A stretch of DNA of 7,328 bases from an uncultured Clostridia bacterium (GTDB taxonomy: Bacteria > Bacillota > Clostridia > Oscillospirales > CAG-272). The position numbers and the translations under genes were made by a program. The stretch covers positions 1-7,328 of the forward strand of contig CALAXC010000183.1 in NCBI GenBank assembly GCA_937894775.1. Direction: 5' to 3'. The notes below the pieces were generated by a model, which had not been told where the DNA came from, did no database searches, and saw nothing but the letters and a program-made list of their open reading frames with translations. Of the stretch, positions 1 to 6,300 are shown one piece after another. Within the stretch, counting starts at the first letter, position 1; every line of letters starts with the position of its first letter.

Positions 1-16
1 AAAACTTAAAAACAAG

Positions 17-23
17 AAAGGAA
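17..23 (+). promoter_or_regulatory. Ribosome binding site of ybaB
   Basis: The sequence AAAGGAA lies 8 bases before the ATG at 32 and supports that start. No promoter can be seen in the 31 bases available. The gene is probably transcribed from further upstream, where dnaX usually lies in Bacillota, but that is outside the window. Confidence 0.7.
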
Positions 24-31
24 CTTGAAAT

Positions 32-379
32 ATGGCAAAAAGAGGCGGATTCGGCGGTTTCCCCGGCGGCGGCAATATGCAGCAGATGATGATGCAGGCA
101 CAGAGACTGCAGCAGCAGATGCAGAAAGTACAGGAAGAAGCCGGCGAAATGCAGGTCGAAGCAACGGCTGGCGTCGGTGCTGTCAAAGTTGTGTCAAACG
201 GCAAAAAACAGATCCTTGATATCGTGATCTCTCCCGATGCGGTTGACCCGGATGATGTTGAAATGCTTCAGGATATCATCGTTGCGGCTGTCAACGAAGC
301 GCTGAACGAAGCGGATGCTTTGATGGCAAGAGAGATGAACAAGGTCACAGGCGGCATGAACCTCGGAGGTCTTGTCTAA
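32..379 (+). CDS. ybaB: YbaB/EbfC family nucleoid-associated protein
   Basis: The 115-residue product matches the YbaB/EbfC family in length and layout. These are small dimeric DNA-binding proteins that coat the nucleoid and are often encoded next to recR. The Gly-rich N-terminus is followed by a Met/Gln-rich helix (about residues 16-36, with MQQMMMQAQ) typical of the family. A middle strand region follows (VEATAGVGAVKVVSNG), then the conserved core ILDIVISPDAVDPDD and a C-terminal helix with NEALNEA and a Gly/Met-rich tail. The ATG at 32 has a ribosome site at the right distance. The stop TAA (377-379) abuts the recR ATG at 380, so the two genes are probably translationally coupled. The family is certain; the exact role (nucleoid structure, or support of RecR-dependent repair) is known only from relatives. 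Confidence 0.96.
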   Translation: MAKRGGFGGFPGGGNMQQMMMQAQRLQQQMQKVQEEAGEMQVEATAGVGAVKVVSNGKKQILDIVISPDAVDPDDVEMLQDIIVAAVNEALNEADALMAREMNKVTGGMNLGGLV

Positions 380-976
380 ATGGCAGGGATCGAGCCGCTG
401 CTCACATTACAGGAAAAATTCGCATCGCTTCCGGGTATCGGCCCGAAGTCGGCGATGCGTCTTGCTTATTATGTCATCAATATGCCGCCGGAAGAGGTCA
501 AGGAATTTGCACAGGATATGTATCGTGCAAGGCTTGCCATCCGTTACTGCGATATCTGCGGAAACCTGACGGATGAAGATACCTGTTCCATTTGTGCCGA
601 TGAAACGAGAGATCACAGCGTTGTCTGCGTTGTCAAAGACCCCAGAGATGTATGGGCATTGGAAAAGGTACAGGAATACCGCGGTGTTTATCATGTTTTA
701 GGCGGAGCTATTTCGCCGCTGCATGGCGTTGGGCCGGAGGATATCCGCATTCCCGAGCTTTTGGAACGCGTCAGAAAAGGCGGCGTCAAGGAAGTTATCC
801 TGGCAACGAACCCTGATGTTGAAGGCGAAGCGACGGCTGTCTATATTTCGCGTCAGCTTGCGGAATTCGGCGTTAAGATCACGCGAATCGCACATGGTGT
901 TCCCGTCGGCAGTGAGCTGGAATATACAGATTCCGTAACACTCAGGAAAGCACTTGAAGGCAGAACGGCATTCTGA
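380..976 (+). CDS. recR: Recombination protein RecR
   Basis: The 198-residue product has full family length and the RecR domain order. RecR works with RecO and RecF to load RecA onto SSB-coated single-stranded DNA at gaps, in the cytoplasm. A helix-hairpin-helix lies near residues 10-30 (SLPGIGPKSAMRLAYYV). The C4 zinc finger has Cys57, Cys60, Cys69 and Cys72 (YCDIC and CSIC). The TOPRIM domain follows, with VVKDPRDVWALE at about 85-95, HVLGGAISPLHGVGPEDI at about 105-122 and the acidic motif ATNPDVEGEATA at about 142-153. The Walker-B-like end is AHGVPVGSELEYTD at about 171-184. A GGAGG site (365-369) inside the end of ybaB lies 10 bases before the ATG, which itself follows the ybaB TAA with no gap. 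Nothing looks damaged. Confidence 0.98.
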   Translation: MAGIEPLLTLQEKFASLPGIGPKSAMRLAYYVINMPPEEVKEFAQDMYRARLAIRYCDICGNLTDEDTCSICADETRDHSVVCVVKDPRDVWALEKVQEYRGVYHVLGGAISPLHGVGPEDIRIPELLERVRKGGVKEVILATNPDVEGEATAVYISRQLAEFGVKITRIAHGVPVGSELEYTDSVTLRKALEGRTAF

Positions 977-1044
977 TCAAAAATGAAAAAGGATAATTCG
1001 CTCAGATACGGCATAAAATAGAGCAAGTGCTGTTTTCGGGGTGA

Positions 1045-1308
1045 ATGGTTTTGAAGATATTGCTTGAACCGACATTGATCTTATTTTTTGCGTTGGGGCT
1101 TCTCGTTCTCTTCCTGTTGGGCTGGCTTTTGCTGTTTCCCTTGCGGAAATTGCTGAAGCTTGCGCTCAATTCGATTCTGGGAGCCTGCGCCTTGGCGCTT
1201 CTGAATTATTTGGGGCTGGATATTCCCATCAATGCATTTTCCTGCATTTTAACGGGGCTTTTCGGGATTCCGGCGATCGCTGTGCTCTTTATTCTGAGCA
1301 TAATATAA
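1045..1308 (+). CDS. bofA: BofA-family pro-sigma-K processing inhibitor homologue
   Basis: The product is 87 residues and almost entirely hydrophobic, with likely membrane segments near residues 6-30, 36-57 and 63-87. The C-terminal signature INAFSCILTGLFGIPAIAVL matches the conserved end of BofA. Bacillus subtilis BofA is also 87 residues and sits in the outer forespore membrane, where with SpoIVFA it holds the SpoIVFB intramembrane protease inactive until the sigma-K checkpoint. The position after recR is the classic one. The start is uncertain. GGGGTGA (1038-1044) touches the ATG at 1045 directly, which is too close for normal spacing. The TTG at 1051, two codons in, lies 6 bases from that site and would give 85 residues. 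The gene probably belongs to the ybaB-recR transcript, since no clear promoter is visible in the 68-base gap. Its presence suggests a spore-forming ancestry, not proven sporulation. Confidence 0.88.
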   Translation: MVLKILLEPTLILFFALGLLVLFLLGWLLLFPLRKLLKLALNSILGACALALLNYLGLDIPINAFSCILTGLFGIPAIAVLFILSII

Positions 1309-1313
1309 AAAAT

Positions 1314-1345
1314 AAAAGCGGGCAGTTTGTTTCTGCTCGCTTTTT
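1314..1345 (+). terminator. Probable bidirectional terminator between bofA and the S41 gene
   Basis: Arms AGCGGGCAG (1317-1325) and CTGCTCGCT (1333-1341) form a 9-pair hairpin with one G-U pair and a 7-base loop on the + strand. It is followed by five T (1341-1345). Read on the - strand the same hairpin has one A-C mismatch and is followed by a long T-rich run (opposite 1309-1317). It can therefore also end the convergent S41 transcript, though less strongly. Confidence 0.8.
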
Positions 1346-1356
1346 GTATTTTCGTT

Positions 1357-2532
1357 TTATGCTTCTGTGCCGAGGAGTTCAAGCGCTGCCTGCAGCTGTG
1401 CATCGGTTTCAAGACTGCCGCCGCTGCCGCCTGTGCGGAGGTAATCCGGTGCGATCCCTTTGCCTTCGATTGCGCTGCCATCGGGCATTGTGTAATATCC
1501 CGAAACGATTTTGAGGCCGTTGCCTGAATTGGGGAGCTGCACATAGGAGAAGACGGGAACTTTTCCTGCGGTCTTTTCGCCGATGGTTTCTGCGCGGTTT
1601 CCAAGAGCTGCGATAAAGATCTCTGCAGCGCCGGCTGTCTCGCCATCGATGAGGAGGATGATCTCTCCTTCAAAGCTCTGCTCTTTATCAGCAGTCCATG
1701 TGTTTTCTTCTTTGCCCTGAGATCTTGCGATCGTGCCGCCTGTCAGGAAGAAATCTGCCGATTCGATCGCCTGACTTGCAAAACCGCCGTTTGTTCCTCG
1801 TAAATCGATGATAAGCTTTGTAATGCCTTCTTTTTTGAGCTGCGAGATTGCTTTATCAAGCTGATCTGCGCTGTTCTGGGAAAATTCGAAGATCTCGACA
1901 AAGCCGATGCCTTCTGCGGGAACATCTGTGAAAACGACTTCGTAAGAGCTTGTTTTTCTTGCAAGGGTAACGGGCGTTTCGCCTTCTTCGCGTAAAACGG
2001 AGATGGAAATTTCCGTGCCGTCCTGACCGCGCAGACGAAGGATCGCTTCATCAAGCTCCATATAAGCTGTCGGGTAGTCGCCGATCCTGGAAATCAGTTC
2101 GCCTTCGCTGAGTCCTGCTTCCGATGCGGGCGAATCGGGGTAAACCTTTGTGATCACGCAGCAGCCGGTTTTAGGGTCTTTTTTAAGGGCTGCACCCATA
2201 ACGATGTTGCTGCCGTCTGCACCGTCATCGAGGAGTCTGAAAAGCTCTTCGGGGTAATAACGGCTGTATCCATCGCCAAGCGCGGAAACCATGCCGTTTT
2301 TTGCGCCGTTGATCAACGTTTCGCGGTCAGCTTCCGTGAGGCTGTATTCGCCGATCAGGCTGCGGATGTCTTCCATTTCAAAATAAGAAAGGAAGCGGTC
2401 ATATTCGCTCTCAGGGATATAAATATCGTTGACCTCGTTGTTTTTTGTCAGTTTATAGGTGATAAAGGAAGATGCCGCTGCTGCCGTAATAAAGACGGCG
2501 ACGAGCAGTACGATGATTTTTTTCTTATCCAT
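1357..2532 (-). CDS. Membrane-anchored PDZ/S41 C-terminal processing protease homologue, catalytic Ser replaced by Gly
   Basis: This 391-residue protein belongs to peptidase family S41 (CtpA/CtpB/Prc type), which cleaves secreted or membrane-proximal proteins outside the cytoplasm. Residues 6-26 form a signal-anchor helix after MDKKK. A helical cap with SALGDGYSRYY (about 83-93) matches the family's SLGDPYTRYL-like motif. A PDZ domain covers about 105-195 (VYPDSPASEAGLSEGELI). The protease core has DLRGTNGG (243-250), a segment around 293-305, KTAGK (320-324) and GKGIAPD (357-363). The family nucleophile lies in a [ST]-A-S-A-[SA]-E motif, but here the segment reads TAGAAE, placing Gly301 (codon GGC, + strand 1630-1632) at the Ser position. 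The general-base Lys is kept as Lys324. The protein may thus be inactive as a protease while otherwise intact. Upstream lie a ribosome site GGAG 5 bases before the ATG and a strong promoter. It is convergent with bofA. Confidence 0.92.
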   Translation of the reverse strand: MDKKKIIVLLVAVFITAAAASSFITYKLTKNNEVNDIYIPESEYDRFLSYFEMEDIRSLIGEYSLTEADRETLINGAKNGMVSALGDGYSRYYPEELFRLLDDGADGSNIVMGAALKKDPKTGCCVITKVYPDSPASEAGLSEGELISRIGDYPTAYMELDEAILRLRGQDGTEISISVLREEGETPVTLARKTSSYEVVFTDVPAEGIGFVEIFEFSQNSADQLDKAISQLKKEGITKLIIDLRGTNGGFASQAIESADFFLTGGTIARSQGKEENTWTADKEQSFEGEIILLIDGETAGAAEIFIAALGNRAETIGEKTAGKVPVFSYVQLPNSGNGLKIVSGYYTMPDGSAIEGKGIAPDYLRTGGSGGSLETDAQLQAALELLGTEA

Positions 2533-2555
2533 AGCGGCTCCAATGCTTTTTTTTG

Positions 2556-2584
2556 ATTATACACAATAAGCGCTTTTATTTCAA
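2556..2584 (-). promoter_or_regulatory. Sigma-A-type promoter of the S41 gene
   Basis: On the - strand, TTGAAA (complement of 2579-2584) and a perfect TATAAT (complement of 2556-2561) are separated by exactly 17 bases. Transcription would begin near 2549, leaving a leader of about 17 bases that contains the GGAG ribosome site before the ATG at 2532. Confidence 0.8.
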
Positions 2585-2585
2585 G

Positions 2586-2623
2586 TTGTTAAAAATTGTT
2601 CTTAAAATGTTAATTAATAACAA
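2586..2623. promoter_or_regulatory. AT-rich inverted-repeat cluster between divergent promoters (possible operator)
   Basis: TTGTTA (2586-2591) and TAACAA (2618-2623) are exact inverted copies. Inside them lies a tighter pair, TGTTA (2608-2612) and TAACA (2618-2622) around a 5-base centre. The cluster sits just upstream of both the leftward S41 promoter and the rightward marR promoter. MarR-type proteins bind short AT-rich palindromes and often control divergent neighbours, so this could be an operator. In such AT-rich DNA chance palindromes are common. Confidence 0.3.
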
Positions 2624-2635
2624 TGAAAAAATGTA

Positions 2636-2664
2636 TTGTAATTTCCACAAAAATAGTATAGAAT
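2636..2664 (+). promoter_or_regulatory. Probable sigma-A-type promoter of marR
   Basis: TTGTAA (2636-2641) and TAGAAT (2659-2664) are 17 bases apart. An overlapping alternative -10 is TATAGA (2657-2662). Transcription would begin near 2671, giving a leader of about 75 bases, longer than that of the S41 gene. Confidence 0.55.
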
Positions 2665-2700
2665 TGATTATACAGGATAGTTTAATTCATACGTGGTATG
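2656..2700. promoter_or_regulatory. Two candidate MarR operator palindromes in the marR leader
   Basis: GTATA (2656-2660) and TATAC (2669-2673) form an 18-base imperfect palindrome that overlaps the -10 element. CATAC (2688-2692) and GTATG (2696-2700) form a second one with a 3-base centre, just after the predicted transcript start. Both positions would let a bound dimer block transcription, as in MarR autorepression. No binding data can be read from sequence, so this is inference. Confidence 0.35.
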
Positions 2701-2744
2701 TTTTTTATTTTTAGGTATCTAAAAGGATTGTATGGAGGTTAAAA

Positions 2745-3251
2745 GTGAAATTCCGAGAAATCGTGTCGCGATTAGAGAAAATTGAAATCCTGCGTCGTCT
2801 GCGTTTCTATGAAATGGCAAAGCAGGTAGGTGTATATCATGGCCAGATGCCGATTCTGGAATATGTTATCGAACATGATGGCTGCACACAGAAGCAGATC
2901 GCAGATGCCCTGATGGTTACACCGGCATCCATTGCAACATCTACAAAGAGAATGCAGAAATCCGGTCTCATTACAAAGAAGGTCGATGAAAACAATCTGC
3001 GCAACAATACCGTTTCTGCAACAGAAACAGGCGCTGCCCTTTCCGAAAAATGGGGCGAAGCAATGGCCGGTTATGATGAACGTATGCAGACAGGCTTCAG
3101 CGAAGAAGAGCTTGCACAGCTCCTTGGCTACCTCGACAGGCTCATCGCCAACATCGAGTGTTGCGGCGAAAAGGGAATGGATTCGGAAAGCATCCGCATC
3201 CTTCGCAACAAAATGAAGAATGCCAACAAAGAGATCAGACCGATCGACTAA
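2745..3251 (+). CDS. MarR-family winged-helix transcriptional regulator
   Basis: The 168-residue product has a MarR-type layout: an N-terminal dimer helix (about 1-30), a winged helix-turn-helix (about 33-96) and C-terminal dimer helices (about 98-160). The segment CTQKQIADALMVTPASIATS (47-66) is the helix-turn-helix. The recognition helix contains TPASIATSTKRMQKSGL (59-75), followed by the wing KKVDENNLRNNTVSATETG (78-96). The wing keeps the Asp of the family's D-x-R-D-x-R pattern, but Asn replaces most of its Arg residues. A Cys-Cys pair sits at 139-140. The start is GTG at 2745, with a strong GGAGG (2734-2738) 6 bases upstream. The gene stands alone between its own promoter and terminator. 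Its ligand and targets cannot be told; likely targets are itself and possibly the divergent S41 gene. Confidence 0.93.
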   Translation: MKFREIVSRLEKIEILRRLRFYEMAKQVGVYHGQMPILEYVIEHDGCTQKQIADALMVTPASIATSTKRMQKSGLITKKVDENNLRNNTVSATETGAALSEKWGEAMAGYDERMQTGFSEEELAQLLGYLDRLIANIECCGEKGMDSESIRILRNKMKNANKEIRPID

Positions 3252-3264
3252 ATATTGAAAAATT

Positions 3265-3295
3265 ACAGCAACTTTTTATAAGTTGCTGTTTTTTT
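3265..3295 (+). terminator. Rho-independent terminator of marR
   Basis: ACAGCAACTT (3265-3274) and AAGTTGCTGT (3280-3289) are perfect inverted repeats around a 5-base loop. A run of seven T follows (3289-3295). It lies 14 bases after the marR stop codon, so marR is a single-gene transcript. Confidence 0.92.
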
Positions 3296-3336
3296 ATGTA
3301 AATTTTGCTAAAATTTATCATTTTCTGAAGCTTTAT

Positions 3337-3365
3337 GTGACAGTTTCCGTTCCTTGTGGTATAAT
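3337..3365 (+). promoter_or_regulatory. Sigma-A-type promoter of smc
   Basis: GTGACA (3337-3342) and a perfect TATAAT (3360-3365) are 17 bases apart, and a TGG before the -10 gives an extended -10 element. The predicted start near 3372 leaves a leader of about 26 bases containing the ribosome site GGGAG (3386-3390). smc therefore has its own promoter here and is not read from an upstream rnc gene, as it is in many Bacillota. Confidence 0.8.
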
Positions 3366-3397
3366 TAAAATGAGTAATTATGTGCGGGAGTTAAGCA

Positions 3398-6300
3398 TTG
3401 CTTTTAAAAAGAATCGAGATAGACGGGTTCAAATCCTTTGCGAATAAAACCGTCCTGGAAGTAAATAAAGGAATCACAGGCATCGTCGGGCCGAACGGAA
3501 GCGGCAAGAGCAATATTGCAGATGCCATCCGCTGGGTATTGGGCGAACAGAACAGCCGCAGCCTTCGCGGAAAGAAAATGGAAGATGTCATTTTCGGCGG
3601 AACGGATACGCGCCAGAGAAGGGGTTACTGTGCCGTTAAGCTGCTTTTTGATAATGAAGACGGCCGTTTCGGTACGGATTACAGCGAAGTCGCCATCGGC
3701 AGAAAGCTCTACCGCGGCGGTGAAAGCGAATATACGATCAACGGGCAGTCCGTTCGTCTGCGCGATATCGTTGAACTGATGAAAGATACCGGCATCGGCA
3801 AAGAGGGTTATTCCATCATCGGTCAGGGCAGGATCGACGAGATTCTGAGCAGCAAACCGCTCCAGAGAAGAAAAGTCTTTGAAGAAGCTGCCGGTGTTGC
3901 GAAATATCGCTTCAGAAAAGAAGAGACCGAAAGCAAACTCAGGCGAACCGAAGATAACCTGACCCGTGTGCAGGATATTTTATCGGAGCTTGAGGGACAG
4001 ATGGGTCCGCTTGAAGAGCAGGCAAAACAGGCTAAGCTCTTTTCGGAATATTCCGCCAAGCTGAAAACGCTTGAGGTCAATCTTTTCCTCATGCAGTATG
4101 AGCGCTATGCCGCTTCGATCGAACGCTTCAAGGCAGAACTCGAAGATGCAGAGCTTGAACTTGCCGATCTGAAAGAAAAATTCGGTGATGCTTCCGGTGA
4201 AGCTGCGGAACTCCGCGAAAGGCAGCTCGCCCTCGAAAAACAGATCGAAGAACTTTCCGAAAAGATCACCGAGGCAAGAGAATATACCGAAAAGCTGCGC
4301 GGCGAATTGAACCTCGAAACCGAGCGCAGAAATAACGCTGCCGCTGAAACGGAAAGCCTGCGTCTGCGTATGGAAAACCGTGAGCAGCATATGAAAGAGC
4401 TTGCGGAAAGCGGCAAAGCAGCTGCAGACAGGAAAATTCAGCTTGAAAAACAGCTTGAAGATACCGAAAACAGGATCGACGAAGCGGAAAAGAAGCGCTA
4501 TAACGCCGAACTCGAACAGGGACTCCGCTATTCACAGATAAACGAGCAGAAAAACAGACAGCTCGCACTCTTAAACAAAGTCTCCGAACTCAGACAGGAA
4601 CTTTCAAGGCTCGAATCCGATGAGCAGAACTATGCGCTGCGCAAGGAAGAGTTTGAAGAAAGAGCAAAGGCTATTTTGGCGGAAGTCGATAAGGATGATC
4701 AGCAGATCGCCGTTCATACGGAAAAGATCGGCGAGATCAACGAAAAAGGCAGAGAACTCGCCACGGAAGTGCGTGATAAAGAAGTGATCGCCGATGGCTG
4801 TGCGAAGAAAAAGAACGAGCTTTTAACAGAGATCCGCAGAAACGAATCGGAGGTTGCACAGAATACGACGAGAAGAAATGCTCTGCAGGAAATGGCAGAT
4901 GATTATCAGGGTTATTCGGACAGCGTCCGCAACCTGATGAAACGCTCTGCAGGCAGAAATGATTTCACGCTTTACGGCACATTGGCAGAATTGATCCATG
5001 TTCCGCAGCAGTATGAAACGGCGATCGAAGCGGCTCTTGGCAGCGCAACGCAGAACGTCGTTGTTCCGGCGGAAGAAGACGGTAAAAAAGCGATCGAATT
5101 CCTGCGTCAGAACAGGCTCGGCAGAGTCACATTCCTGCCGGCAAAGGCGCTCCGCATTTCGAGATTGCATCCCAATGAGAAAAAAGGCACATTTCTCAAT
5201 GCAACGCAGTACAGGGCTGATGCATTCAAGGACTCTATCGAAAAGCTCAGCACGCTGAAATTTAGAGGCAATATACGCACTCCTAACGCTGTAAGGGAAA
5301 TCTTTAGACCTATCCGTGATTGGTATACGCGAGACAATCCGATGCTTGTTGATCCTCAAATAGATAACGAGTCGGATCAAAAGTATAGCCCCGAAATAGC
5401 GGCAATGCTTGGGACAATAGCGGATAAAGACGGTGCATTGAGCAAGGATGAGCTTGCGGCAACGAGACTCTACATGCTTGCCGACAATAAGGTTGGCTAT
5501 GAATATACGTGCTACTGCGGCGCGAATGTGACCGCGGGTATCGAAGAGGTACTTAAGGACGCTATCAATCCTAAGTACAGCGTGACAGAGGAAACAGTTG
5601 TGCTTCCTGTGTCCGAGTACGATATGAGCACTGCGGAAAAGGATTTCTGGTTGCTTGCAAGCGTTAAGGTGAACAAGTATCCCGAAAGCTCCACTCCTCG
5701 CGCGCTTATCTCCATAGGCGATACCGACCTTGTGGCGATAGACAGCGTAGGTAATATTGCCGTTGGCGGCGTTAAGACCGACGCGGTTCTTACCAACTAC
5801 ACTTACATGCCTTTCGCTATTAAGTTTGATATTTCCACATCCACTTACTATGTATACTACGAAAGAGCTTGCATCGGTAAGGGCACGGTAGACAATCTTG
5901 CGGCTGACATCAAGGTAGCAGGCGGCAATTTGGGTAACTATCACTTTGACCGCATGGCACTTGTTGTTCTCGGAGCTGATAGCAATCTCAGCTTCGTTGG
6001 CGGTGATGACGGTCACGCTCATACCGCGCTTCCCGAAAATACAGCACTTGTATTGGGCGCGGATAAGACGACCGTTCAGCTCACGTATACCTGCTCTATC
6101 TGTGAGAGAAAGATCACCGAGGGTATAAAGACAAACCTTTACGATGATCCTGCGGATGATGTTGTTACTACAATTCCTCCCGTATACGGTGTTGCAACTA
6201 CTGTTGCTACTCTTTCCGAGCTTATCAATAGCGAGACTCCTGTTTGGATCTCCATGTACGCTACACTTACCGACACTTCTGCTTACACGGGCAATTATCC

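Noticed and set aside
407..694. - strand frame inside recR
   Set aside because: Antisense to a full, conserved recR; no promoter or ribosome site of its own.
983..1021. 12-codon ATG frame after recR
   Set aside because: Too short, no ribosome site, and no likeness to yaaL; probably chance.
1206..1673. 155-codon - strand frame overlapping bofA and the S41 gene
   Set aside because: It runs through the shared terminator and the opposite or alternate frame of two clear genes, and has low-complexity Ser/Ala/Lys content typical of a shadow.
3823..4568. Several - strand frames opposite the SMC coiled coil
   Set aside because: The Ser/Leu/Phe-rich products are the expected complement of a Glu/Lys-rich coiled coil.
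5156..5260. Intein or group II intron as the cause of the SMC break
   Set aside because: No intein N- or C-terminal splice residues or homing endonuclease motifs are seen, no intron structure is visible, and the SMC sequence does not resume in the remaining 2 kb.
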